NCBI GenBank assembly: GCA_950068185.1
Contig: CATMHL010000004.1
Location: forward strand, 1-32,423
Direction: 5' to 3'
DNA length: 32,423 nt
DNA from: an uncultured Pelagibacteraceae bacterium
GTDB taxonomy: Bacteria > Pseudomonadota > Alphaproteobacteria > Pelagibacterales > Pelagibacteraceae
This document shows, piece after piece, positions 24,641 through 32,423 of the stretch. The notes under the pieces are model-generated. The model ran no database searches. It saw only the letters and a list, made by a program, of their open reading frames with translations, and was not told where the DNA came from. A program made the translations under genes and the position numbers. Every line of letters begins with the position of its first letter. The first letter of the stretch is position 1.

Positions 24641-25441
24641 TTGAAAAATACTCAAATTATTTCAGTACTAAATCAAAAGGGTGGAGTAGGAAAAACCACA
24701 ACCGTCATAAACTTAGCAACAGCACTTTCATTTCAAAAAAAAAAAGTTTTGGTTATTGATTTAGATCCGCAAGGTAATGCCACAACAGGATTTGGCTTGC
24801 GAAATGATGATGGAACAAAAACGATCTACGATGTCTTAAATGGGATTTCAAGTTTTGAAGATACTATTAAAGATACCAAAATTGATAATTTAAAACTGGT
24901 TTCATCAAATGTAGATTTATCAGGTTTAGAAATTGAAACAGCTAGTGAAAATAGAAGAGCCTTTTTGCTTAAAGATAAAATAGAAAATTTTATTAATAGC
25001 CCCAAAAATAATTTTTCCTATATTTTTATCGATTGTCCCCCATCATTAAGCCTGCTTACAGTTATGTCTCTTGTTGTTGCGAATTCGTTAATTGTCCCAC
25101 TCCAAGCTGAATTTTTTGCGTTGGAAGGCTTAACTCAGCTCATGAAAACGATTGATAGAGTTAAAATTAAATTAAATCCAGAATTAAAAATTAGAGGTAT
25201 TCTTATAACTATGTTTGATAAAAGAAATAAACTTTCTTCGCAAGTCGAAGCCGAAGCTAGAGAATTTTTAAACGAAAAGGTTTATCATACGGTTATACCA
25301 AGAAATGTAAGACTTTCTGAAGCGCCTTCCCATGGAGTTCCCATTTTAATCTATGATAAATTATGTGCAGGCAGTAAATCTTATTCTAATTTTGTTAGAG
25401 AATTTTTAGAACAAGAAAATATATTGGAAAGTGCTGCTTAA
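24641..25441 (+). CDS. parA: chromosome partitioning ATPase ParA (Soj)
   Basis: ParA-family ATPase that moves ParB-parS complexes to segregate origins. The 266-residue protein has the deviant Walker A QKGGVGKTTT (signature Lys13 and Lys18), DLDPQGNATTGFG and FIDCPPSLSLLTV. The C-terminal region includes VIPRNVRLSEAPSHG, the chromosomal ParA/Soj signature. It lacks the long N-terminal extension of plasmid ParA. The start is a TTG at 24641, one base after the rsmG stop. No in-frame ATG or GTG lies close enough to include the Walker A motif. Confidence 0.97.
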   Translation: MKNTQIISVLNQKGGVGKTTTVINLATALSFQKKKVLVIDLDPQGNATTGFGLRNDDGTKTIYDVLNGISSFEDTIKDTKIDNLKLVSSNVDLSGLEIETASENRRAFLLKDKIENFINSPKNNFSYIFIDCPPSLSLLTVMSLVVANSLIVPLQAEFFALEGLTQLMKTIDRVKIKLNPELKIRGILITMFDKRNKLSSQVEAEAREFLNEKVYHTVIPRNVRLSEAPSHGVPILIYDKLCAGSKSYSNFVREFLEQENILESAA

Positions 25442-25443
25442 TT

Positions 25444-26289
25444 ATGGAGAATCGTTTAAAAAAGGGTTTAGGTCGCGGTTTATCTTCATTATTAGGAGAC
25501 TCATCAAGAAAATTTAGCACAAACAAAGTTTCAATAAAAGATATAAATGGAAATAAACTTCAACCAAGAAAACATTTTGATAAAGGTAGCTTGGAGGAAT
25601 TAACCAATTCTATAAAGCAACAAGGTGTTATTCAACCGATTGTTGTTCGACCTGATAAGTCCTCAGAAGGGAAATATGAAATTGTAGCAGGCGAACGGAG
25701 ATGGTTAGCTTCTCAAAATGCTGGTCTACATGAGGTTCCGGTAATTGTTTTAGATATAGATGATGTTAAGTCATTGGAGTTTGCCATTGTTGAAAATGTA
25801 CAGAGGCAAGATTTAAATCCAATTGAAGAAGCCAGGGGGTACCAACGATTAATTGATGATTTCAGTTATAATCAAGAAAAATTATCCCAATTTATTGGAA
25901 AAAGCAGAAGTTATATTGCTAATTCTTTAAGATTATTATCTCTTCCAGAAGAAGTTCTTTTAATGGTCAGTCAAGGAGATTTGTCGGCAGGACACGCTAG
26001 ACCATTAATTGGATTGAATAATGCATTTGATATTGCAAAAAAAATAATACAAAAAAAACTTTCAGTAAGACAATCAGAAATTTTGGTAAGACAATTTAAA
26101 AATAAAAAATTTAAATTGGTTTCTAAAAAAGATCCTAATATTCTTGACTTACAGAAAATTTTAGAAGAGAAAGTTGGATTAACTGTTTCTATTAATAACA
26201 AAAAAAATAACTCAGGAACAATTTCATTTGAATACCAAAATCTAGACCAACTTAATAGATTAATTGATACAATTAAGAAAAATTATTAG
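25444..26289 (+). CDS. parB: chromosome partitioning protein ParB (Spo0J)
   Basis: CTP-dependent DNA clamp that loads at parS and stimulates ParA. The 281-residue protein has the ParA-activating N-terminal peptide KKGLGRGLSSLLGD (residues 6-19), and the CTP-binding ParB/Srx domain with QQGVIQPIVVRP, AGERRW and FAIVENVQRQDLNPIEEA. The helix-turn-helix for parS follows (SQFIGKSRSYIANSLRLLSLP), then a short C-terminal dimer domain. It follows parA after 2 bp. The 3' end overlaps the convergent holA end by 17 bp. Confidence 0.97.
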   Translation: MENRLKKGLGRGLSSLLGDSSRKFSTNKVSIKDINGNKLQPRKHFDKGSLEELTNSIKQQGVIQPIVVRPDKSSEGKYEIVAGERRWLASQNAGLHEVPVIVLDIDDVKSLEFAIVENVQRQDLNPIEEARGYQRLIDDFSYNQEKLSQFIGKSRSYIANSLRLLSLPEEVLLMVSQGDLSAGHARPLIGLNNAFDIAKKIIQKKLSVRQSEILVRQFKNKKFKLVSKKDPNILDLQKILEEKVGLTVSINNKKNNSGTISFEYQNLDQLNRLIDTIKKNY

Positions 26290-27292
26290 CTTTTTTGCAA
26301 ATTTTAGAAAAAAAATTGAAGAAAATAACTTTTGATATTTGAGGATTTTTTTTACATAAAAGTTCTATATTATTAATTTCATCAATAATTTTTTTTAGAT
26401 TGTTTAAACTCCAAATAGACAATTGTTTTTTTAGCAGAGGTTTTTCTTTCCAAAAAACCGTTGGTTTAATAGCATTAATAAAATTATCCACATTGTTTGA
26501 TTTATTTTCTTTTGCTTTAATTTTAATTAAACGTTGAATTTTATTACTTAAAATTCTTAATAACAATATTTGGTTTACAGTGTTAACATAAAGTTCTGAT
26601 ATAATTTTTTTATATTGTGTGATATTTCCACATAAACATTCATTAATAAAAATATCAGATTTATAATCACCAGAAAAATTAATTAAAGATATTATATCAG
26701 TAAGTTCTAGTTTTTTTTTATTTAGTGAGTATGAATGAATTTTTCCGATTTCGTTTCTCAAATTATTGCGATCAGAATTAGATTTTTCGATTAATAAATT
26801 TATTGCTTCTTGTGATAGCATTATATTATTTTTTTTAAGTTCTAATTGCGCAATCACTTCTAAATCTTTTTCACTATCTAAATAACATGGTATGCAGATT
26901 GCTTTTTTATTTGCTTCAAAAAAATTTCTCAATTTAGATCTTTTTTCTAGAATTCCAGAAAAAATTATTAAAAATACATTTTCTGGATATTTGTCGTAAA
27001 TATCACTTATTTTTTTAATTATTTTATCTGTAGCTTCGTAGATAGTTATTATTTTTTTGTTGCTAAATAATGATCCAGTATAAATCAAATTGTAATAATT
27101 TTCTTCATCATCCAGTATTTCATCTTCATATAAAAATAGAATTTCTGCATTGTTGCTTCCTTGCTCTATCCCCGTTTTAATAAATTTTCTAATATCTTTT
27201 TTTAATCCTAGATTTTCTCCATATAACAAAAAGAAATTATATTTTGATAAATTTGACTTATTTTTTTGTACTTCATAACTTTTTATTATCAT
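26273..27292 (-). CDS. holA: DNA polymerase III delta subunit HolA
   Basis: Clamp-loader subunit that opens the beta sliding clamp. The 339-residue protein is poorly conserved, as HolA is in general. It has the expected layout: NFFLLYGENLGLKKDIRKFI (residues 19-38, the former P-loop area), AEILFLYEDEIL, SLFSNKKIITIYEATDKI, and the three-domain pattern with EGN/EIGKIHSYS-type helix and NQILLLRILSNKIQRL in the collar domain. Order lptE-holA after leuS is a standard alphaproteobacterial set. Its start overlaps the lptE stop as ATGA. Confidence 0.88.
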   Translation of the reverse strand: MIIKSYEVQKNKSNLSKYNFFLLYGENLGLKKDIRKFIKTGIEQGSNNAEILFLYEDEILDDEENYYNLIYTGSLFSNKKIITIYEATDKIIKKISDIYDKYPENVFLIIFSGILEKRSKLRNFFEANKKAICIPCYLDSEKDLEVIAQLELKKNNIMLSQEAINLLIEKSNSDRNNLRNEIGKIHSYSLNKKKLELTDIISLINFSGDYKSDIFINECLCGNITQYKKIISELYVNTVNQILLLRILSNKIQRLIKIKAKENKSNNVDNFINAIKPTVFWKEKPLLKKQLSIWSLNNLKKIIDEINNIELLCKKNPQISKVIFFNFFSKICKKANNFS

Positions 27293-27780
27293 TTTGTTTG
27301 AATAATATGCGACATTTTAATTAATAAATCTTGATATGTTTTATTTATTAGATCTTTTATGGATTTGTTTTCTAATTTTATTGTTTCAGAGTGTAGATCT
27401 TGTACTTTATACATGGAAGAGTAGGAAAAATTCTGATTTAATACTTCATCGTTTGTCAAATAATCTTTTATTATAATGTCACTATTTAAAATAATCCTAT
27501 ACTCTAATATTTTTCCTGTACTATCCTTAACCGTCGCGTCTTTATTTTTTGTTGTATCAATCGTGATGGTAACGCTCTGTGCTTCCGCATTGTTTTGATT
27601 AGATTTGAACAAATTATATAATTTGTAATAAATTTGTCTTCCCAATTTTTTATTTGATTTTATTGAATAATCAACAATTTTAAATTGTAAATTTGTTGTA
27701 TAAATAGGTTTATATCCAGCGCACGCATTAATGAAAGTCAGAAAAATAATTGCAATAATAATATAAGTTATTTTCTTCAT
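27289..27780 (-). CDS. lptE: LPS-assembly lipoprotein LptE
   Basis: Outer-membrane lipoprotein that plugs the LptD barrel for lipopolysaccharide export. The 163-residue precursor has a hydrophobic signal with a lipobox ending INAC (lipid-bearing Cys20), then [10 protein letters not shown], the usual LptE start. Later segments ([11 protein letters not shown] near 50-60, [17 protein letters not shown]) follow the family fold. Assignment rests on the lipoprotein signal, the GYKPIY motif, size and the leuS-lptE-holA order, as LptE sequences vary widely. It overlaps both neighbours by four bases (ATGA). Confidence 0.86.
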   Translation of the reverse strand: MKKITYIIIAIIFLTFINACAGYKPIYTTNLQFKIVDYSIKSNKKLGRQIYYKLYNLFKSNQNNAEAQSVTITIDTTKNKDATVKDSTGKILEYRIILNSDIIIKDYLTNDEVLNQNFSYSSMYKVQDLHSETIKLENKSIKDLINKTYQDLLIKMSHIIQTK

Positions 27781-30317
27781 TTTTTTGTTATGAAGTTTAC
27801 TAGCTTATTTTTAATATAAATATTCTTTATTATTGATGTATTTCCTATATATTTTGAAACATTATCAATCTCTTTCGATTTATTAATAATTATTACTTCT
27901 TTTGAGTTTATTGGCATTTCTAATATGCCTCTTTTTTTACCATCTACTTGTATTACAATAGTGCAATTGTCCTCTTTTAACAATTTGGAGTTATACTTAG
28001 GCCAATAAAATTTTTTATTTATTTTTTCACAACATTCGTGGGCTAAGTGTGGAATAAGAGGCATCAATAGCATGGTTATTTTTTCCCATTCATTTTTTAG
28101 AGTTTTATTTGAGGTTTTGTTATTAATAACATGATCGTAAAATAAATTATATATTTCATGCATATTGGCTATTACGACATTATACTGAAAATTATCTAGG
28201 TTTTTAGTTACGTTATAAACCGTTTTATTCACAGCTTTTTGTAGAGTTATACTCTTGGGTTTTGAAGTTGCGTCTTTCTTGTTTAATATTTCATTATTTA
28301 ATTTCCAAAGTTTCTGAATAAATTTAAAAGCAGCAGAGACACCCTCAAGCGACCATTGGACGTCTCTTTCTGGCGGGCTATCTGATAACATAAACCATCT
28401 AATCGAGTCCGCTCCGTAGGCATTAATCATTTCCTCAGGATCTACGATATTTTTTCTTGATTTGGACATAGCTTCAGATGGTCCCACCAGAACTTTCCTT
28501 TTGTCTTTTTTCGTAATAAAATTTCCATCAGAATTTTTTTCAACTTGATCTGGATATAACCATTGATTCTGTTCATTTTTATAGGTTTCGTGGCAAACCA
28601 TTCCTTGAGTGAATAGACTCTTAAATGGTTCAATGTAATTAAACTTTTTATTATTAAAAGCTAATGCTCTCATGAAAAATCTAGAATAAAGTAAATGTAA
28701 TATTGCATGTTCCACTCCTCCAATATATTGATCTACAGGCATCCAATATTTAACATCACTTAATTTGTACCCATACTCTTCATGCTTAGGTGAACAGAAT
28801 CTTACAAAATACCATGAAGAATCAACAAATGTATCCAAAGTATCTGTTTCTCTAATTACTTTTTCTCCCGAAGGAAGTTTTGTGTGTTTCCAGCTTGGAT
28901 GTTTTTCTAGAGGATTTCCCGATGTATTGAGGTCGACATTATCGGGAAGCAATACTGGTAAGTCTTTTTTTTTAACAGGGATTGCGTCTCCCTTTTTGTT
29001 GTAAACTATAGGAATAGGACAGCCCCAATATCTTTGTCTAGAAACACCCCAGTCCTTAAGTCTAAATGTAATCTTTTTTTTTCCTAATTTTTTTTTTGTA
29101 ATTACTTTAATTATTTTTTTTATAGCTTGATTAACAGTAAGATTATTTAAAAAACTAGAATTAAATAATATCCCATCTTCTGTATATGCTTCACTTTTTA
29201 TAACAAATTTAGTAGCCTCTATATTCCTAGGTTTAACTACGGGTAGTACTTTTAAATTATATTTGTTTGCAAAATCTAAATCTCGTTGATCATGTGCGGG
29301 ACAACCAAATATTGCACCTGTCCCATAGTCCATTAAGACAAAGTTTGCAATATAAATAGGAAGTTTAATTTTTTTATCTAAAGGGTGTAATGCAAATAAG
29401 CCAGTATTAAAACCAATTTTTTCAGCATTTGCTAAAGCTTCTTCTGTAGTTCCTATTTTTGAACATTCTGATTTAAAAGAAAGAAAATTACTATTTTTTT
29501 CAAAAATTTTTGTAGCTGGATGATCAAGTGAAAGTGCAATAAAAGAAGCACCGAATATTGTATCTGGTCTTGTTGTAAAAATTTTTATTTTTCTCAATTT
29601 ATTCTTCCTATCAATTTTAAAATCTATTTCACAACCGTATGATTTTCCTATCCAATTTTTTTGCATTAGCTTGACTTTATCAGGCCAATTTTTCAATTTT
29701 TTCAGCTCATCTAATAAATTTTGTGAAAATTTTTTGATATTAAAAAACCATTGTGAGAGTTTTTTTCTTTCGACTGCTATACCTGAACGCCAGCCCTTTC
29801 CATCAATCACTTGTTCATTAGCTAAAACTGTTTGTTCAGCAGGATCCCAATTTACATATGTATCTTTTTTGTAAACTAAATTTTTTTTAAATAATTCTAA
29901 AAAAAATTCTTGTTGATGCTGATAGTATTTAGGATCACAAGTAGATATTTCACGATCCCAATCTAACGAAAGACCAAGAAGTTTTAATTGCTTTTTCATG
30001 ATTTCTATATTTTTTTTGGTCCAATCTTTAGGATGGAGATTATTTTCCCGGGCGGCATTTTCAGCGGGTAATCCAAATGAGTCCCAACCCATCGGATGTA
30101 AAACATTAAAACCTCGAAGTTTTTTGTACCGAGCTAGAACATCCCCAATAGTATAATTTCGTATATGTCCCATGTGAATTTTTCCTGATGGATATGGAAA
30201 CATCTCTAGGCAATAAAATTTTTTTTTGTTTTTATCTAAAGTGGCAGCATCAGTTTTTTTTGAGGCCCAAACGTTTTGCCATTTTTCTTCAACATTTTTT
30301 ATATTGTATCTTTCCAT
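27777..30317 (-). CDS. leuS: leucyl-tRNA synthetase LeuS
   Basis: Charges tRNA-Leu. The 846-residue class I enzyme has the HIGH-type motif [19 protein letters not shown] near 42-60. An editing (CP1) domain follows with [28 protein letters not shown] and [21 protein letters not shown], then the KMSKS-type loop [14 protein letters not shown] (MSKS). The anticodon-binding C-terminal part carries [11 protein letters not shown]. All catalytic motifs are intact and the length is normal. It follows the DUF3576 gene after 45 bp and overlaps lptE by ATGA, so the leftward unit is DUF3576-leuS-lptE-holA. Confidence 0.98.
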   Translation of the reverse strand: MERYNIKNVEEKWQNVWASKKTDAATLDKNKKKFYCLEMFPYPSGKIHMGHIRNYTIGDVLARYKKLRGFNVLHPMGWDSFGLPAENAARENNLHPKDWTKKNIEIMKKQLKLLGLSLDWDREISTCDPKYYQHQQEFFLELFKKNLVYKKDTYVNWDPAEQTVLANEQVIDGKGWRSGIAVERKKLSQWFFNIKKFSQNLLDELKKLKNWPDKVKLMQKNWIGKSYGCEIDFKIDRKNKLRKIKIFTTRPDTIFGASFIALSLDHPATKIFEKNSNFLSFKSECSKIGTTEEALANAEKIGFNTGLFALHPLDKKIKLPIYIANFVLMDYGTGAIFGCPAHDQRDLDFANKYNLKVLPVVKPRNIEATKFVIKSEAYTEDGILFNSSFLNNLTVNQAIKKIIKVITKKKLGKKKITFRLKDWGVSRQRYWGCPIPIVYNKKGDAIPVKKKDLPVLLPDNVDLNTSGNPLEKHPSWKHTKLPSGEKVIRETDTLDTFVDSSWYFVRFCSPKHEEYGYKLSDVKYWMPVDQYIGGVEHAILHLLYSRFFMRALAFNNKKFNYIEPFKSLFTQGMVCHETYKNEQNQWLYPDQVEKNSDGNFITKKDKRKVLVGPSEAMSKSRKNIVDPEEMINAYGADSIRWFMLSDSPPERDVQWSLEGVSAAFKFIQKLWKLNNEILNKKDATSKPKSITLQKAVNKTVYNVTKNLDNFQYNVVIANMHEIYNLFYDHVINNKTSNKTLKNEWEKITMLLMPLIPHLAHECCEKINKKFYWPKYNSKLLKEDNCTIVIQVDGKKRGILEMPINSKEVIIINKSKEIDNVSKYIGNTSIIKNIYIKNKLVNFITKK

Positions 30318-30362
30318 GGCTTAAAAAATTTAGTTTTTTTTGAATGCAGGTTAATTATTGCG

Positions 30363-30920
30363 TTATCGCCTTTTGATCTTTTTCTTATTTTTTTTAAATT
30401 CTTTTTCAAAAAGAACTGCTTGCTTAAGAATAGCGACTCGAAGTTCATGCTCAAGTGCGGAAGATATTTTTTTTACTGTACATTTTTGTTGAACATTACA
30501 GCGTTTTTTATGTACAATTATCCTAATTCCATCAGATCTTACTTCGTTGGTTAGAAAGCGTATTGTAATTTTGATAGATTCATCCGAAGCTGTTCCTTCA
30601 TTGTACCAATCAGTAGTTATAATTCCTCCAGAATAGTCAACGTTTGCAAGAGGTAAAAAGTCCAGTATTTCTAATGTGGCTCTCCACATTGGGTTTGAGC
30701 TTGCGAATTGGTAGGTTGTACTTCCCCCGCCCTGCATCGTTTTTGCTATTGAGAAGCCTCTACCTTCTTCTAAATTTTTTTCTACCCTATCATTGACGTT
30801 AGCCGGAACCTTTCTAGCATCAGCTGGATCCCATATTCCGCAAGAGCTCAATAAATTCAAAACAACAACTCCAGCAATATAGGATGATATTTTTTTTGGG
30901 ATATATTTAAATATCTTCAT
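30363..30920 (-). CDS. DUF3576-family lipoprotein
   Basis: Predicted lipoprotein of a family found mainly in alphaproteobacteria, typically just upstream of leuS. From ATG 30920 it has 185 residues: a signal with hydrophobic residues 14-24, lipobox LLSSC (Cys27), then a conserved stretch from about 70 containing NPMWRATLEILDFLPLANVDYSGGIITTDWY. An ATG at 30950 would add ten residues (MLINVINYAL) before the basic start of the signal and is less likely. It ends with an unusually lysine-rich tail (KKNKKKIKRR). The function is not known; the location with lptE suggests envelope work. Confidence 0.85.
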   Translation of the reverse strand: MKIFKYIPKKISSYIAGVVVLNLLSSCGIWDPADARKVPANVNDRVEKNLEEGRGFSIAKTMQGGGSTTYQFASSNPMWRATLEILDFLPLANVDYSGGIITTDWYNEGTASDESIKITIRFLTNEVRSDGIRIIVHKKRCNVQQKCTVKKISSALEHELRVAILKQAVLFEKEFKKNKKKIKRR

Positions 30921-31015
30921 GAGTGCATAATTTATTACATTAATCAGCAATTTAAAATTGTTATTGAAAGATACAAAAAACTGATAAAAATGGCCATTTA
31001 TCTACAATAAACAGC

Positions 31016-31037
31016 TATGTTGTAAAAATACAACATA
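31016..31037. repeat. 9-bp inverted repeat upstream of the porin (operator-like)
   Basis: TATGTTGTA and TACAACATA form a perfect 9-bp dyad around AAAA. The right half of the first arm covers the candidate -35 of the porin promoter. No T-run follows on either strand, so it is not a typical intrinsic terminator. It could be a regulator binding site. Confidence 0.5.
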
Positions 31038-31048
31038 TTCAATAAATA
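31020..31048 (+). promoter_or_regulatory. candidate promoter of the porin gene
   Basis: TTGTAA (31020-31025), 17 bp, TAAATA (31043-31048) would start transcription near 31055 and give a leader of about 85 nt with a strong AGAGGAGA ribosome binding site before the ATG at 31141. The rest of the 220-bp gap (30921-31140) shows no further gene. Confidence 0.4.
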
Positions 31049-31140
31049 TAGGGGTTATAAGACTTTTTAAATTTTTTTTCAACTATTACAGTGTTATTTT
31101 GGCACCATTCATATTGAACAACAACAAGAGGAGATAAGTT

Positions 31141-32154
31141 ATGAATAAATTAACAAAAATAGGAGTATCTGCATTGTGCGGATCTCTGGCTGCATTATCA
31201 GCTGCTAACGCAGGTGAAATGACAGTAAGTGGTGGCGTGGACATGTCATGGATATCTATGGACCAGACAAACACTGGTAACCCATTAGGTATGGGATCAA
31301 ACGTGTCATTCACAGGAACTGGCGAACTAGATAATGGTTGGGGAGTTAAGTTTGCTGTTGATGCGAAAAATACATTAGCCTATTCAAGTGCAAATGTTAC
31401 TGTGACTGTACCTGGATTAGGAGATGTACTTATATCTCAAGGTCTAAGTGGAACAGGTATACACCGTATGGACGATATTACGCCAACAGCTTGGGAAGAA
31501 GCTTATGGAGCTGGATTAGGTTCAGGAGTCGATAGAGTTAGTGGTGGTGCTGCTGGTGCAGGTATTGAAATTACACCAACAGATTTGATGCCATCTGGTA
31601 TTGTAACTAGATTCCATTGGTCACCTGATGCAGGTGGTTCAAATGCTGGAGACAAAGCTAGCGGAGGAAATGATGACAGGAAAGCTAGCAGTTATGACAT
31701 AACACTTACAGCAAGTGGCGATGCGACACCTGACGGATTAAAGATATATGGTGGATACTCTAGTATTGATCAAGAACAGAACAGTACGCTAGTAAATGAT
31801 GACGTTACTGAATGGACTGCTGGTATTGAGTACGCAGTTGGAAGCTTTACATTAGGCTATCAATACTCTGAGGAAGATAATGGAAGAGCAACAACTACAA
31901 CAGGGTACGATAATACTGGTTACGGTATAGTGTTTGCAATAAACGATGACTTATCGATTAGTTATAATAACTATGAGTCAGAACAACAAGGTACAACGTC
32001 AAATACAGCTGAAGCAGAATCTATTCAACTTGCATACTCATCTGGCGGGTTGTCAATTAGAGTTGCTGAGCAGGAAGTTGATAACAAAAATTATCAAACA
32101 ACAACAGCAGACCAAAGGGATGCAACAACACTGTCAGTCGCATTGGCGTTTTAA
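31141..32154 (+). CDS. major outer-membrane porin
   Basis: General diffusion porin in the outer membrane. The 337-residue precursor has a clear Sec signal (MNKLTKIGVSALCGSLAALSAANA, cleavage after Ala24). The mature protein is rich in Gly, Ser, Thr and Asp with alternating strand patterns, for example GEMTVSGGVDMSWIS, VSFTGTGELDNGWGVKFAVDA and AYSSGGLSIRVAEQEV. It ends in phenylalanine (LSVALAF), the outer-membrane insertion signal. A strong Shine-Dalgarno (AGAGGAGA) and less AT-biased codons suggest very high expression. The family is like the alphaproteobacterial porins seen as dominant proteins in SAR11; substrate specificity cannot be told. Confidence 0.88.
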   Translation: MNKLTKIGVSALCGSLAALSAANAGEMTVSGGVDMSWISMDQTNTGNPLGMGSNVSFTGTGELDNGWGVKFAVDAKNTLAYSSANVTVTVPGLGDVLISQGLSGTGIHRMDDITPTAWEEAYGAGLGSGVDRVSGGAAGAGIEITPTDLMPSGIVTRFHWSPDAGGSNAGDKASGGNDDRKASSYDITLTASGDATPDGLKIYGGYSSIDQEQNSTLVNDDVTEWTAGIEYAVGSFTLGYQYSEEDNGRATTTTGYDNTGYGIVFAINDDLSISYNNYESEQQGTTSNTAEAESIQLAYSSGGLSIRVAEQEVDNKNYQTTTADQRDATTLSVALAF

Positions 32155-32175
32155 CTAGAATAGGAAAGGAACAAA

Positions 32176-32423
32176 ATGAACAAATTAAAAACTATATTAT
32201 TTGCTGCATGTTCGCTTGTTCTAGTGACGATAGGAACATCTGTGAAAGCGGACTCAAGTAATTTTGCTGGGCCGTATATAGGACTAACAGCAAGTGGTTA
32301 TGGTATCGCGATGTCTGGTACATCTACTTCAGCAGCGGATGATACCGAAGGTTCGACAGACGAAGTGCAACTTGGTAAAGTGGCGGCAGTCGTGGGTGGA
32401 GAAATTGGCTACGCGCTTCCAGT
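32176..32423 (+). CDS. outer-membrane beta-barrel protein, 3' end cut by window
   Basis: An open frame from ATG 32176, preceded by AGGAAAGGA, runs 82 codons to the window edge without a stop. The product has a Sec signal peptide (MNKLKTILFAACSLVLVTIGTSVKA, cleavage likely after Ala25). A mature start with aromatic GPYIGLTASGYGIAM and later VAAVVGGEIGYALP follows, the pattern of OmpA-like or Opa-type eight-stranded barrels. It lies 21 bp after the porin and shares its higher G/C codon use, so the two are probably co-transcribed envelope genes. Full length and family need the missing sequence. Confidence 0.8.
   Translation, partial: MNKLKTILFAACSLVLVTIGTSVKADSSNFAGPYIGLTASGYGIAMSGTSTSAADDTEGSTDEVQLGKVAAVVGGEIGYALP

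Noticed and set aside
1-32423. CRISPR arrays, insertion sequences, prophage or toxin-antitoxin genes
   Set aside because: No direct repeats of suitable length, no transposase or integrase motifs and no such gene pairs were seen; nearly all space is filled by core genes.

Overview
The window is a 32.4 kb piece of a very AT-rich, tightly packed alphaproteobacterial chromosome. It most resembles the SAR11/Pelagibacter-like marine group. That placement is inference from the gene order, the A/T-biased codon use, the minimal spacers and the type of LolA, porin and TPR-sulfotransferase present; no database was searched. The left edge holds a tRNA-Gly(GCC) and the right edge cuts through an outer-membrane protein gene. 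No gene-free stretch exceeds 300 bp. The two longest are 75-325 (a possible small RNA or leader ORF) and 14369-14646 (the proposed replication origin).

Layout. (1) 1-3032: tRNA-Gly on the minus strand, a possible structured RNA/small ORF, then ftsK and lolA on the plus strand. (2) 3029-6427, minus strand: a histidine block, hisB-hisH-hisA-hisF-hisE, followed by a HIT-family gene. (3) 6535-8452, plus: hslV-hslU, the ClpYQ protease, behind a heat-shock-like promoter. (4) 8442-9481, minus: a Tim44-domain gene coupled to an Smr-domain gene. (5) 9540-10383, plus: fxsA and secB. (6) 10384-14368, minus: ppsR-maf-MOSC-aroE-coaE-dnaQ. (7) 14369-14646: an AT-rich spacer between ppsR and hemE. This is the classical alphaproteobacterial oriC position, and it contains two inverted DnaA-box-like sequences. 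(8) 14647-18469, plus: hemE-hemH-hemJ-rho, with a convergent ogt at 18472-18927. (9) 18980-26289, plus: a TPR-sulfotransferase gene, then mnmE-mnmG-rsmG-parA-parB, with a near-perfect parS inside rsmG. (10) 26273-30920, minus: a DUF3576 lipoprotein, leuS, lptE and holA. (11) 31141-end, plus: a major porin and a second, truncated outer-membrane protein gene.

How the genes work together. The centre is a chromosome replication and segregation locus: oriC, ParA/ParB with parS, FtsK, two DNA polymerase III subunits (DnaQ and HolA) and the MnmE/MnmG/RsmG RNA-modification genes. Coproporphyrinogen-to-haem enzymes sit next to the origin. The rest is core metabolism and envelope biogenesis (LolA, LptE, SecB, porins).

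Most of the window is ordinary core genome, and I do not see a wholly new multi-gene system. The points most worth a second look are the oriC candidate, the parS written into rsmG codons, the ferrochelatase carrying a Cys pattern for a [2Fe-2S] cluster, the TPR-sulfotransferase lodged in the origin block, the unexplained 121-267 element, an inverted repeat over the porin promoter, and the complete lack of terminator space at five convergent gene pairs.
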